64,000 nt of DNA from Accumulibacter appositus (GCF_035440685.1 NZ_DAORMW010000026.1), one strand, 5' to 3'. Positions 50,723 to 60,056 are shown, numbered from the stretch's first letter. The notes: a model not told the origin generated them from the sequence alone. Made by a program: numbers and translations.

Positions 50723-51043
50723 CTAGGCGACCAGTTTCAGGCCGAGAATGCCGGTGACGATCAGGCCGATGCAGAAGAAACGGGCCAGCGTCGCAGCTTC
50801 CTTGAACACCACGATGCCGAGCGCGAAGGTGCCGACGGCGCCGATGCCGGTCCACACGGCGTAGGCCGTGCCCATCGGGATGCTCAGCTGCGCGTAGAGC
50901 AGCAGCGCGCCGCTGGCCAGGATGCAGACGCCGGCGAAGGCGATCCAGCCCCAGTGCGTTCCGCGCTCGCTGTGCCGGAGTTTCAGCCCTAGCGGCCAGC
51001 CACACTCGAAGAGGCCGGCAATGAGCAGCGCAATCCAGTCCAT
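50723..51043 (-). CDS. SMR-family transporter (SugE/Gdx-like), second of pair
   Basis: The 106-residue protein has four membrane segments and the SugE-type motif AGLFECGWPLGLKL with the key glutamate (residue 13). TAYAVWTGIGAVGTFALGIVVFKE near 60 is also typical of Gdx-type exporters, which expel guanidinium. It starts eight bases after the stop of its paralogue. Confidence 0.9.
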   Translation of the reverse strand: MDWIALLIAGLFECGWPLGLKLRHSERGTHWGWIAFAGVCILASGALLLYAQLSIPMGTAYAVWTGIGAVGTFALGIVVFKEAATLARFFCIGLIVTGILGLKLVA

Positions 51044-51051
51044 GGTGGCGC

Positions 51052-51375
51052 CTATTTCGAAGCGATCTTGAGGCCGACGATGCCGGCGACGATCAGCGCC
51101 ACGCAGAAGAAGCGCTCGACCGTGGCTGCCTCGCCGAAGAGGAGGATGCCGAGGACAAAGGTGCCGACGGCGCCGATGCCGGTCCACACGGCGTAGGCGG
51201 TGCCCATGGCAATCCGCCGCTGCGCGACCAGCAGTAGCGCGCCGCTGGCGCTCATGCTCACGGCGGCGAAGGCCAGCCAGCCCCACAGGGCACCGTTCTC
51301 CGACCAGCCAAGCTTCAGTCCGACCGGCCAGCCCCATTCGAAAAAGCCGGCGACGAGCAGTGCGATCCACTCCAT
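51052..51375 (-). CDS. SMR-family transporter (SugE/Gdx-like), first of pair
   Basis: The 107-residue protein has four membrane segments and the motif AGFFEWGWPVGLKL with the key glutamate, plus TAYAVWTGIGAVGTFVLGILLFGE. Adjacent SMR genes can form functional heterodimers. A GTG six bases upstream is an alternative start. Confidence 0.9.
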   Translation of the reverse strand: MEWIALLVAGFFEWGWPVGLKLGWSENGALWGWLAFAAVSMSASGALLLVAQRRIAMGTAYAVWTGIGAVGTFVLGILLFGEAATVERFFCVALIVAGIVGLKIASK

Positions 51376-51388
51376 GGCCACTAGGTGC

Positions 51389-52885
51389 TCAGTCCGGGGT
51401 AGCGGGATAGAGCTCGGCGAGCAGCTTGCGGGCGATCTCGGCGATCACCGGCCTGACGGCGGTGGCGACCCTGCCCGGCGCCAGGCCGCTTGCTTCCACG
51501 CCACTTTCGCGGCCGCCCTCGCGACCCGACCAGGTAGCAATCAAGCCGGCCTTGGCGGCGGCCACGGCCTGGCTGACCAGTGGCGGCCAGAAGGCCGGAT
51601 ACTCGGTTTCGCGCCACTCGCCGCGCCCACGTCCGTAATGGGCGACGGCCAGGTAGCGCAACAGCGAGGTCACCAGCAGTTCGCACAGGAAGCTGTCGTC
51701 CCAGCGCAAGGTGGTGCCGCGCCGGCCGCGCGCCATATTGACGCCGCGTGCGATCCCGGCGCCGCCCAGGGCGCCGACGACGGCGCCGGTAAGCATGCCC
51801 GCGCCGAGCGTCAGTCCGGCATGCGCGATGTCGACGCCGAGACCGGTCAGGGCACCGGAGACAGCGCCGCCCATCAGTGCCGCCTTGCGCTCGTTGACCG
51901 GCGCTTCGATGCTCACCGTCAGTGCGATGCGCCGCAGCAGTTCTTCGCTGGCGTGGCCTTCGAGTTCGTGGATGGCGATCAGGCGGTCGAGGCCGGCCTG
52001 CAGGTCGCTGTCGATCCGCGCGCCAAGCGCCTGCACCGCGTGCGCTTTGTCGTCCTTGGCGTCGCCGGCATGCGCATCGCGACCGACACCCAGGGCCCGC
52101 TTGAGGTCGCGCAGCGTCCCCGTGAGGCGGGTTTCCGGCAGTATTTCAAGGTCCAGTGCGGCGCGCGCCAGCGTCTCTGCCAACACCGCCATCGAGGCCT
52201 CGAATTGTGCCTCGCGACGCGCCTGCCAGGCGTCGACCAGACGTGCGTAAGCGGCCCCGCGTTCGGCCGGCAGCATCTTGCCGACTTCCTGCAGCAGGGT
52301 GATCTCCTGCACCCAGCAGCGCGCAAAAGCGTCCAGCGGCAGGACCGCGCGGACGACCCGGTAGCCGGCCAGCAGGCTGCGCCAGCGTTCGTGCTCGGCC
52401 GCTTCCTCGGCGGCTGGCCGCGACCGACCGGTCTGGTTGAGGAGCACGACGACCGGCTTGCCGATCCACTCGAGAACCGCAAACTCGGGTTCGAGGTAAC
52501 CCGCGTCGGCCGGCTCTTCCGAGGCGTTGACCAGGTAGAGCACCACGTCGGCCTGGTCGCGGACATTGCTGACCGCCTGCTGGGTAAACCACATCGAGCG
52601 ATCGCGAAAACGATCCCAGACCTGCCCGACGAACCAGCCGATGGGGTTGCCGTGCTGGCGCAGACGTTTGGCGAGGCGGGCGCTGTCGCCAAATCCCGGC
52701 GTGTCCCAGAGCGTCAGTTCATCACCTTCGGGCGTGCTGATCAGGGTGTAGGCGTTGACGTCGACAGTCACGTGCGGCGCGTCGCGAACTTCGCCAACGT
52801 CGCGGCCGAGCAGGGTCCGCGCCAAGGTCGTCTTGCCGGCGTTGGTATGTGATATCAGCGACAGAGAGATACGAGCTTCGCTCAT
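51389..52885 (-). CDS. DUF3482 GTPase-like protein
   Basis: The 498-residue protein has a Ras-like GTPase domain with SHTNAGKTTLARTLLG near residue 12 (P-loop), a LWDTPGFGDSARLA segment near 58 (G3) and VVLLNQTGRSR near 147 (G4-like NQTG). The C-terminal half (ALTGLGVDIAHAGLTLGAGMLTGAVVGALGGAGIARG near 315-350) is a hydrophobic, glycine-rich region like other DUF3482 proteins. Its start overlaps the stop of the DUF2868 gene, its usual partner. Confidence 0.88.
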   Translation of the reverse strand: MSEARISLSLISHTNAGKTTLARTLLGRDVGEVRDAPHVTVDVNAYTLISTPEGDELTLWDTPGFGDSARLAKRLRQHGNPIGWFVGQVWDRFRDRSMWFTQQAVSNVRDQADVVLYLVNASEEPADAGYLEPEFAVLEWIGKPVVVLLNQTGRSRPAAEEAAEHERWRSLLAGYRVVRAVLPLDAFARCWVQEITLLQEVGKMLPAERGAAYARLVDAWQARREAQFEASMAVLAETLARAALDLEILPETRLTGTLRDLKRALGVGRDAHAGDAKDDKAHAVQALGARIDSDLQAGLDRLIAIHELEGHASEELLRRIALTVSIEAPVNERKAALMGGAVSGALTGLGVDIAHAGLTLGAGMLTGAVVGALGGAGIARGVNMARGRRGTTLRWDDSFLCELLVTSLLRYLAVAHYGRGRGEWRETEYPAFWPPLVSQAVAAAKAGLIATWSGREGGRESGVEASGLAPGRVATAVRPVIAEIARKLLAELYPATPD

Positions 52886-54342
52886 GTGGAGCCCTCCAGA
52901 CGGCGTTCGATCTCGTCCTGCGCCGTGCGCAGATCGGGCTGCGCGAGATCAAGGAAAACCGGGGTGAGGCCGAGTTCGGCGAGATCGGCGAGCTCGCTTC
53001 GCCAGGCGGCGCGCCGCTGCTCGATGCGTCGTGGATCAGGATCGAAGCGGGCCCGCCACGGCGCCTCGTCGACCAGCACCAGGAGCGGCCCAGCACCCTC
53101 CCGGGCACGCACGGCACGCAGGAAGGCACCCTGGGCTTCGCGCTCCGGGGTGGCGACCAGGCTGAATAGCGCGACGACCGGAGTGCGGCCCTCGCACTGC
53201 ATGGCCGTGCGGGGCGCTTCTTCTTCGCCATAGTTCACCGGTGTCGCCCACTCGATCTGTGCGTTGTCCCCGAAGACGCGCCCGAGCAGCCGCTGCAGCC
53301 CGGTTATCGTGGCCGTGGCGGGATGATAGCTATAGGGGATCACGCTCAGGTGAGCCGGTCCGGTCTGGTAGCCGTGTAGCAGGCGCTGGTAATAGGGATC
53401 GCCAAAGTCGCCAAGCAGCCGGCTGCTGCGGTGCCGTTCGAGCAGGCCGCTGGCAATGCCGAGGGCGACGCGTGGCACGATGACGACGATGAGCAGTGTT
53501 GCGGCGAGAAGATGCAACCATGGCGCGGCATTTTCGGTGGCCGGCAGGACGCCGAAGCGAATTGCAGCGAGTCCGTCGACCTCCGGCAGGACGCTGCCGG
53601 TCAGCCACAGCCCGGGTGCCAGCAGCACGCTGAGCAGGCGGTGTACCGCTTCGGCGCCTAGAAAAGTGCTCTCCCAGCCGGCGCGGTATTCGAAAGCGAG
53701 TCCGCGCAGATACAGTCCGGCGATGATGCCAGCGGCAAATAATGCCGCCGAGAAATGCAACAGGCGCGCGACCCGTGCGGCGTAGAGAGGGGCGACTATC
53801 TGGCTCCAGTCGCTCAGCAACCTGGGCTGGACTGGCGTGGGCATCAGCACCCCGCGTTGCCTTAGCCGGCGACCGCTACCTGCCAGGAAGCCAAGCAGCA
53901 CGCGGCGCAAGGGGCCCGCTTCGCTGGCTGGCTTGCCGCCACGGCGCAAGCTGCTGACGAGGATCAAGAGATAGACGGCCAGATTCCAGGTCAGCAAGCC
54001 GAGCACCGGTGGCGCCAGCAGGTTGATGTTCTGGCCAGATCCGATGCGATCGACGAGTAGGCCAGCGATAAAGGAGACCAGCATCACCATGGCGCCGATC
54101 CAGCCACGCCACCGCAAACTGTCGACCAGGCGAAGGAAACCCGGATCACGCGGCCGCAAACGATCGACCGCGAACTGCGCGCGGCAGGCGACGAAGACAG
54201 CGGCTGGGGCGCCTTCCCCGACGGCTTCCGCCGCCGCCTGACTGGACCACGCCCGGTCTTCGTCGGACCAGCTTTGCCGCTCCGCGTCGACGCTCTCGAC
54301 GGCGCGCACCGCAGTGGTCAGCAGGGCGTCGCGTTCATTCAT
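52882..54342 (-). CDS. DUF2868 membrane protein
   Basis: The 486-residue protein has four to six membrane segments (GAMVMLVSFIAGLLVDRIG, LTWNLAVYLLILVSSL, ALFAAGIIAGLYLRGL, LLAATLLIVVIVPRVAL). A C-terminal soluble region ends in the PDLRTAQDEIERRL helix. DUF2868 genes normally sit next to a DUF3482 GTPase gene, as here with a 4-base overlap. The function of the pair is unknown. Confidence 0.88.
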   Translation of the reverse strand: MNERDALLTTAVRAVESVDAERQSWSDEDRAWSSQAAAEAVGEGAPAAVFVACRAQFAVDRLRPRDPGFLRLVDSLRWRGWIGAMVMLVSFIAGLLVDRIGSGQNINLLAPPVLGLLTWNLAVYLLILVSSLRRGGKPASEAGPLRRVLLGFLAGSGRRLRQRGVLMPTPVQPRLLSDWSQIVAPLYAARVARLLHFSAALFAAGIIAGLYLRGLAFEYRAGWESTFLGAEAVHRLLSVLLAPGLWLTGSVLPEVDGLAAIRFGVLPATENAAPWLHLLAATLLIVVIVPRVALGIASGLLERHRSSRLLGDFGDPYYQRLLHGYQTGPAHLSVIPYSYHPATATITGLQRLLGRVFGDNAQIEWATPVNYGEEEAPRTAMQCEGRTPVVALFSLVATPEREAQGAFLRAVRAREGAGPLLVLVDEAPWRARFDPDPRRIEQRRAAWRSELADLAELGLTPVFLDLAQPDLRTAQDEIERRLEGST

Positions 54343-54611
54343 CGGCGGGCGAGATCAGCAAGGAAGTGAGGGAGGGGAAGCGGGCTGCAATGCACGAGCT
54401 GCAATGAGCGGGAAGTTGGCGGGGGGCGGCATGCACACCGCCGAGAGTGTCTCCGGCCCCGGCAGCCCTGTCAACCGCCGAACGCTGCCACTTATCTCCG
54501 CCTATTAATGCAAGCCATGGCCTGACCTGCCTGAAGATTTTGTCGTTTTACGGAAATCTGTCATGCTCTTTCCCGTTGCCTTCTTACCAATCAGTGATTC
54601 GAGGTTTTCGC
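54343..54611. other. Divergent intergenic region
   Basis: No gene is supported. It separates the divergent DUF2868 gene and the lipoprotein gene. Confidence 0.4.
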
Positions 54612-55013
54612 GTGCCCGTGCATCGCCCCGTCATCATCAGCATGGCCATGCTGCCGATAGTACTCGCTGGCTGTGCATTCCCGTTTTTCCAGCAGCCTTC
54701 GTCGATCGTTTCCGTCCCGCAACCGGGCATCACCAGTGAGGGCGGACAGCTGCAGATTCCGCTCGGCAGCGGGGTCTACTTCTGTGAACTCGGGCGTAGC
54801 GTCCTGGTGCAGCGCAATGCGCAGAACACCCGCATGATCGAGCTTGAGTGGCAGGGCAAGCAGCGAACCCTGATCCGTTATGACTCGAGTTCCGGCCTGC
54901 CTCGCTACGAGGATCGCCAGCATGGCCTGCTGTGGATCGATCTGCCCTGGAAGAGCGTCTTGATGGATGCCAGGACCGGCCGGCCTCTGGCCAATGAGTG
55001 CAAGCTGAGCTAG
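54612..55013 (+). CDS. MliC-like lysozyme-inhibitor lipoprotein
   Basis: The 133-residue protein has a lipoprotein signal ending LPIVLAGC (lipobox LAGC, cysteine near residue 21). The body resembles the MliC family: VYFCELGRSVLVQRN near residue 57, IELEWQGKQ, a GLPRYE segment and GLLWIDLPWKS. MliC proteins inhibit C-type lysozyme at the outer membrane. GTG 54612 with GAGG seven bases upstream was chosen over the ATG codons downstream. Confidence 0.72.
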   Translation: MPVHRPVIISMAMLPIVLAGCAFPFFQQPSSIVSVPQPGITSEGGQLQIPLGSGVYFCELGRSVLVQRNAQNTRMIELEWQGKQRTLIRYDSSSGLPRYEDRQHGLLWIDLPWKSVLMDARTGRPLANECKLS

Positions 55014-55226
55014 CGCCGGTCGCCTGGAGATTGCGGTACGCCAACGCTCTCAGCATCGGCGCTTGCCAGCGGGTCGCCGGAATTACCGGGGCTGATAGCC
55101 GCGTCCCGCTGGATGAAATCCTCGCAATCGTTGCTACCGACACTGCTCCGGTCCGGCCAGCACACCGGCGGGTAGCTGTATTTTCACAGGCTGTTGGCCC
55201 ACCCGTCGGCAGCGAGCTTGATTCCC
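55014..55226. other. Convergent intergenic region
   Basis: No gene is supported. It separates the lipoprotein gene and the Hsp20 operon. Confidence 0.4.
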
Positions 55227-55733
55227 TCAGCGGACATTGATGCTCACGACTTTGGCAGCCCCCGGTTCCCGCTTCGGTAACTCCACCCGTAACACGCCAT
55301 TCCTGTAGCTGGCGCGGGCCTGGTCAGCCTTGACCGGCACCCGCAGGGGTACCGCTCTGCGAAAACTGCCGTAGGCGCGCTGCATTACCCGCCAGCGGCC
55401 TTCACTGCTTTCCCGCTCAAAGCGCTTCTCGCCGCTCACCAGCAGAGTACCGTCATGGATCTGGATGTCCAGGTCTTCCTTCTCCATGCCGGGTACCTCA
55501 AGTCGAACGACCAGACGTTTGTCGTCTTCGAACATGTCGCCACCGAGCATCGACCACCCCATACTCGGCAGGTAGGCGTCATCGTCTACCTCGGCGCGCA
55601 CCGGCATGTTGGTCTTTTCGCCCGGGTGGAAACGAGTGAGTGCTTCGCCGGCAGACTGCCGGAGATGGCGCCAGCCCTCCGCCAGATTGTCCCAGAAACC
55701 TCCCAGATTTTCTTTGAGCGTCTCCAGTTTCAT
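55227..55733 (-). CDS. Small heat-shock protein Hsp20 (third of three)
   Basis: The 168-residue protein has an N-terminal helical extension and an alpha-crystallin domain (RLVVRLEVPGMEKEDLDIQI, about residues 73-92). The C-terminal strand YRNGVLRVELPKREPG near 142 has the typical GVL motif. Small Hsps hold unfolding proteins as ATP-independent chaperones. Gene order and gaps (68 and 11 bases) suggest one operon with the other two. Confidence 0.92.
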   Translation of the reverse strand: MKLETLKENLGGFWDNLAEGWRHLRQSAGEALTRFHPGEKTNMPVRAEVDDDAYLPSMGWSMLGGDMFEDDKRLVVRLEVPGMEKEDLDIQIHDGTLLVSGEKRFERESSEGRWRVMQRAYGSFRRAVPLRVPVKADQARASYRNGVLRVELPKREPGAAKVVSINVR

Positions 55734-55801
55734 TTTTCACCTCCATCGTCGATGAACACTCTTGCCGGGGCGGGCGCGGCAGCGCACCGCCCCTTCGGCG
55801 G

Positions 55802-56182
55802 TCAGGCCGGTCTTACCTCGATCTTCCGCGGCTGCGCGTGTGCTGCTTTCGGGATGCGCAGCTTGAGCACACCCTGATTGAATTCGGCGCCGACCTTCTC
55901 GGTGTCCAGCTCCTTGGAAAGCGTGAACACACGGCGATAGCGCGGCAGGCTCACTTCGGCATGACTCGATTCCATGCCTTCCGGTATCGTCAGTGTCACT
56001 TCCCCTTCGATGGTCAGCGTGTCGGCCTCGATCTGCAGGCCCAGGCGGTCTTTCGGCACGCCGGGCAGGTCAGCGCAGAGGGTGATGCCGTTCGTATCCT
56101 CGATAACATCCACCGGTGGAAGCAGGGCGGTATCGCTACGGCTGCTTGCGGCTTGTTTGGTGACAGCGCTGTTGTCGGTCAT
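55802..56182 (-). CDS. Small heat-shock protein Hsp20 (second of three)
   Basis: The 126-residue protein has the alpha-crystallin domain (GITLCADLPGVPKDRLGLQIEADTLTIEGE near residue 32) and ends EFNQGVLKLRIPKAAHAQPRKIEV with the GVL and IPK motifs. It lies 11 bases after the first gene of the set. Confidence 0.92.
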   Translation of the reverse strand: MTDNSAVTKQAASSRSDTALLPPVDVIEDTNGITLCADLPGVPKDRLGLQIEADTLTIEGEVTLTIPEGMESSHAEVSLPRYRRVFTLSKELDTEKVGAEFNQGVLKLRIPKAAHAQPRKIEVRPA

Positions 56183-56193
56183 CTTCGTTCTCC

Positions 56194-56625
56194 TTACTGA
56201 ATGGCGATGCGTTGTGGCTGCGCGGCTTCCTTCCGGGGCACCGTGATATGGAGGACGCCATCGCGATAGCGGGCTTCCACGGCGGTGGTGTCGACATCGT
56301 CTGGCAGGGTCACCACCCGGCGGAAACGCCCGGCAAAACGTTCGTCGATATGCGCCGTGGCTTTCTCTGGCAGCGGATCCGGCTGGCGTTCTCCGGCCAC
56401 TGTCAGGACACCTCTTTCAACCTGAACTTCAAGGCTTTCGGGAGCAATGCCCGGTGCAAAGGCGTAGATCTCGACGGATTTCGGTGTGCTGCCCACGTTC
56501 ATGGCGGGAAAGCCACGCGTCAGGCCACGAATACTCGGAGAGATCTCAAGATTGCGCTGAATCTCGCCTTGCAGGCGATCCAGGTCCGCGAACAGGTCGC
56601 GCGGGAAAAGCGAGCGATAGAGCAT
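56194..56625 (-). CDS. Small heat-shock protein Hsp20 (first of three)
   Basis: The 143-residue protein starts MLYRSLFPRDLFADLDRLQ. Its alpha-crystallin domain includes VEIYAFAPGIAPESLEVQVERGVLTVAGERQ near residue 50, and it ends YRDGVLHITVPRKEAAQPQRI. AGGAGG precedes ATG 56625 with 6-base spacing. It heads the three-gene set. Confidence 0.93.
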   Translation of the reverse strand: MLYRSLFPRDLFADLDRLQGEIQRNLEISPSIRGLTRGFPAMNVGSTPKSVEIYAFAPGIAPESLEVQVERGVLTVAGERQPDPLPEKATAHIDERFAGRFRRVVTLPDDVDTTAVEARYRDGVLHITVPRKEAAQPQRIAIQ

Positions 56626-56686
56626 TTCTTTACCTCCTGTCGTGTCAAGGTCAGGCAGCGTAGGCGCCGCCTTCACCTTGTAATCT

Positions 56687-56710
56687 ATGTGCGGCGTTGC
56701 AAACTTCAAG
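56687..56710 (-). promoter_or_regulatory. Possible heat-shock sigma-32 promoter
   Basis: Minus strand CTTGAAG (56710-56704) fits the -35 consensus CTTGAAA. CCGCACAT (56694-56687) loosely resembles the -10 consensus CCCCAT-T. Spacing is short. Confidence 0.3.
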
Positions 56711-56930
56711 GCCTTGAATTTCACGCCGCCGACCCGATTAGCGTCAAATGGGCGTGCACTCGGCGCCAAGCAAGCGGGACGCAAGAAGGCCGTCCAGAGC
56801 AGTGAGATGGCTGCCCTCACCATGGCCGCAGCGGGCGAAGACCCTTTCGCCTTGGGAGGACACGGTTGCTGGCGAAGCCCGTGCACAGCCATTCAGATGA
56901 CGGACGAATGACTGCTATCAGGATTAGCAC

Positions 56931-58742
56931 ATGAGCAATACCGACAACCCGACTCTGGCCGCGGCGATGATTCTTGGCGAGGTGGCGTCAACCGGCCTTG
57001 CGCGTGGCTCAGCCGTGCTATGTGACTGCGCCAGGCGGTCGACCGCCATTCCACGAAGGGAGGTGAGCGAGGCCGAAGCGCCTACTGAAATGGAGCGTTT
57101 CGATGCCGCCGTCGTTGCCGCCGAAGGCGACTTACTGGCTGTTCAGAATAGAGTCCGCCGCAGCCTCGGAGAGGACGAAGCGGAGGTTTTCGAGGTACAA
57201 ATCCTCCTCATGCGCGATGTGGAACTGCGCGATGCGGTCCGTGCCCTATGCTTCGACAAGCGCATGAATGTCGAGGCGGCCGTGGACGAAGCGATCAAGC
57301 AGCTGAGTGCCCTCTTTGCCAGCCTCGAAGACCCTTACTTCCGTGAGCGAGCAAGCGATCTGCATGACGTCGGCAGGCGTCTGCTCGACCAGCTGGCCCA
57401 GGGTGGAGCGCCGATTTCGCCGGCGCTTCCGGATGGCTGCGTGGTTGTCACCGGCGATTTGCTGGCGTCCGTTGTTCCTCAGCTGGAAGGCCGAGGCGTG
57501 CGGGCATTGATCGTCGAGAGGGGCGGACTGACCACGCACGCCACGATCCTTGCACGCTCCCTGGGCATCCCGATGCTCGTGCATGTGGCGAACGCCAGCG
57601 AACGGATTCGCAGCGGCGACCAAGTGATCGTCGACGCTCTGGCTGGACGGATTTTCGTGAATCCCGAAGCGGCGATAGTCGATAAGTACGCACAACTGCA
57701 GGTCGACCTGCAGGTCCACAGGAGCGCCTTGAAGGACCTGGTCGAGCTACCGGCGATCACGCTCGACGGCTGCGCAATCAAGCTCGCTGCCAATGTCGGG
57801 CAGACGGCGGACGCCGTCGCCGCGGCAAGCGTAAAAGCCGAAGGTGTCGGACTGTATCGCACCGAGTTTGTCTTCATGGTGCAGAATCGTTTTCCTTCGG
57901 AGGACGAGCAGTACAAGTTCTACCGCAGTACGGCGGAGCATCTGCAGCCAGGTGAAACTGTGATCCGCGTTCTCGATGTGGGCAGCGACAAGCCGCTCAA
58001 CTATTTTCCGCTGCCGCCTGAAGGCAATCCGGCGCTCGGTTGTCGGGGCATGCGGCTGCTGTTCGCCAACCCGACGATCCTGCATTCGCAGCTGCGGGCC
58101 ATCCTTCGCCTGAGCGCGTCGCATCCGGTGGCGATTCTTTTGCCGATGATCGATGGGTTGGACGAGCTGCGTGCCGCCAAGGCCGTCATCGAACAGGCGA
58201 AAGGCGATCTCGCAGCAGCGGGCCAGTCATTCAATCCTGGCATTCGCATCGGTGCCATGATCGAGACGCCATCGGCCGCGATGCTCATCGCGCAGCTTGC
58301 CGACGAGGTCGATTTCTTCAGCGTGGGCAGCAACGATCTGGTGCAGTTTCTGCTGGCCGCCGATCGGATAAGTGAGCAGATGGTGTCCACCTATGATCCG
58401 CTGCATCCGGCGGTCATCCAGGTCCTGGCCAGGCTGGTGCGCACCGCCACGAGAAAGGGTAAGCCCATCTCCTTATGTGGAGAAATCGCCAGTGACCCCG
58501 TCTATACGAAGCTCCTGATCGGCTTGGGATTCCGTAGCCTGAGCGTCAGTCCGGGTCGGCTTCTCGACATCAAACACGCGATTCGATCGACGCACCTGTG
58601 CGACGCGGAAGATCTGGCCCGCCGGGTTCTGCAATTGAGTTCGACCTCCGACATCCGGGCGCTGGTGCTGGACGATTGGCATCGCCGCAGTCCGGTGCCT
58701 TCGCCCCCGGTCGAGTCACCGACATCGGCTCGCCATTCTTGA
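56931..58742 (+). CDS. PTS phosphoenolpyruvate-protein phosphotransferase (enzyme I)
   Basis: The 603-residue protein transfers phosphate from PEP to an HPr-like protein. The phospho-histidine is in GGLTTHATILARS near residue 202. VLDVGSDKPLNYFP near 345, NPALGCRGMRLLF near 365 and FFSVGSNDLVQFLLAADR near 465 are enzyme I motifs. The catalytic cysteine is in LCGEIASDP near 518. It has no GAF domain, so it is ptsI-like, not PtsP. Its downstream end overlaps a GNAT fragment. Confidence 0.93.
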   Translation: MSNTDNPTLAAAMILGEVASTGLARGSAVLCDCARRSTAIPRREVSEAEAPTEMERFDAAVVAAEGDLLAVQNRVRRSLGEDEAEVFEVQILLMRDVELRDAVRALCFDKRMNVEAAVDEAIKQLSALFASLEDPYFRERASDLHDVGRRLLDQLAQGGAPISPALPDGCVVVTGDLLASVVPQLEGRGVRALIVERGGLTTHATILARSLGIPMLVHVANASERIRSGDQVIVDALAGRIFVNPEAAIVDKYAQLQVDLQVHRSALKDLVELPAITLDGCAIKLAANVGQTADAVAAASVKAEGVGLYRTEFVFMVQNRFPSEDEQYKFYRSTAEHLQPGETVIRVLDVGSDKPLNYFPLPPEGNPALGCRGMRLLFANPTILHSQLRAILRLSASHPVAILLPMIDGLDELRAAKAVIEQAKGDLAAAGQSFNPGIRIGAMIETPSAAMLIAQLADEVDFFSVGSNDLVQFLLAADRISEQMVSTYDPLHPAVIQVLARLVRTATRKGKPISLCGEIASDPVYTKLLIGLGFRSLSVSPGRLLDIKHAIRSTHLCDAEDLARRVLQLSSTSDIRALVLDDWHRRSPVPSPPVESPTSARHS

Positions 58743-58932
58743 GCACACCTTTGTGCCGGACGAATTCCGCGGCCGTGGAATTGCCGCTGCGCTGGCCCGC
58801 GTTGCTCTCGACGATGCACGCCGGCAGCGTTTAAAGCTTGTCCCCAGCTGTTCGTACCTCGCCGGCTTCATCGAGCGCCATCGGGAGTATGCGGATCTGG
58901 TCGAGTGCCAGAAAGAGGCAAGAGGCCGCTAA
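58741..58932 (+). pseudogene. C-terminal fragment of a YjdJ-type GNAT acetyltransferase
   Basis: In a different frame from the end of the enzyme I gene, the sequence reads EHTFVPDEFRGRGIAAALAR then LKLVPSCSYLAGFIERHREYADLV and a stop at 58930. These are the conserved acetyl-CoA loop (RGRGIA) and C-terminal motifs of a short GNAT family. The N-terminal half is missing. It is either truncated or requires an unseen start. Confidence 0.75.
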
Positions 58933-59053
58933 ACCGGATTGGGGAGGGCTGACCGGGAGCGCGCCGCCGATGGTCGACTACCGCGTCACGCTTTACACAG
59001 ACAGCCGCGTTGGAATCGGGACTGAAATTCGCAGCAGCTTCGCTACCGTCGAC

Positions 59054-59989
59054 CTACCATGGCTGGCTGCCAAAAGCTTTTGCAAAATGATCGGCGATGT
59101 CCTTGCGCGTCGGGCGATGGTTTTGCCCACCGCGATGAGCGATCTTGATGGCGCCCATGACTGCGGCAAGCTGGCCCGTTTTCTGCCAGTCCCAGCCAGC
59201 GGCAATGCCGTAGAGCAGTCCCGAGCGGTAGGCATCACCGCAGCCGGTGGGGTCGACGACGGTCGAGGCCTGCACACAGGGGATTTCGTGGCAGACACCG
59301 TTGGCGTAAATCCGCGAGCCTTCGCCACCGCGGGTGACGATCAGCGCGTCGACCTCGTTCGCCAGTTTTTCGATCGATCGATTGCTGCGGTCGCAGAGGA
59401 GCTTCGCTTCGTAATCGTTGAAACAGGCGTAGGTGGCCAGTTGCATGAAGCTCATCAGCTCGTCACCGGAGAACATCGGCAGCCCCTGGCCGGGATCGAA
59501 AACAAAGGGGATGCCAGCCGCCGCAAGGTCTTGCGCGTGCTGCAGCATGCCGTCGCGGCCGTCCGGAGCGACGATGCCAAGCGTCGCGGCAGGGACATCG
59601 GCAACATGATTGAGGTGCGAATAGGTCATCGCGCCCGGGTGGAAGGCGGTGATCTGGTTGTCGTCGAGGTCGGTGGTGATGAATGCCTGGGCGGTGAAGC
59701 TGCCGGCAATTCGGCGCACGTGCGCCCTTGACAGGCCAAGATCGTCCAGGCGCAGCAGATAAGAGTCGGCGTCGTCGCCGACCGTGGCCATGATCAGTGG
59801 TTCGCCGTTCAGCAGCTTGAGGTTATAGGCGATGTTGCCGGCGCAGCCGCCGAACTCGCGGCGCATCTCGGGAACCAGGAAAGCGACGTTCAGGATGTGA
59901 ATCTGCTCGGGCAGGATGTGATTCTTGAAACGATCATGGAAAACCATGATGTTATCGAAGGCGATGGAGCCGCAAATGAGTGTCGACAT
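59054..59989 (-). CDS. PfkB-family kinase, adenosine-kinase-like
   Basis: The 311-residue kinase has MSTLICGSIAFDNIMVFHDRF at the start, FGGCAGNIAYNLKLL near residue 46 (PfkB motif 1) and VVDPTGCGDAYRSGLLYGI near 248 (motif 2 with the catalytic aspartate). It probably phosphorylates a nucleoside or sugar; the CAGNIAYNL variant resembles adenosine-kinase-like proteins of betaproteobacteria. It lies downstream of the prmA-DUF3426 genes on the same strand. ATG 59989 has GGAAAA upstream. Confidence 0.88.
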   Translation of the reverse strand: MSTLICGSIAFDNIMVFHDRFKNHILPEQIHILNVAFLVPEMRREFGGCAGNIAYNLKLLNGEPLIMATVGDDADSYLLRLDDLGLSRAHVRRIAGSFTAQAFITTDLDDNQITAFHPGAMTYSHLNHVADVPAATLGIVAPDGRDGMLQHAQDLAAAGIPFVFDPGQGLPMFSGDELMSFMQLATYACFNDYEAKLLCDRSNRSIEKLANEVDALIVTRGGEGSRIYANGVCHEIPCVQASTVVDPTGCGDAYRSGLLYGIAAGWDWQKTGQLAAVMGAIKIAHRGGQNHRPTRKDIADHFAKAFGSQPW

Positions 59990-60056
59990 GGATTTTCCGG
60001 GAACTGTACGGGATTGGCAAAGCGGGGCGCCGTGAGGATCGTGAATCAACACATGC

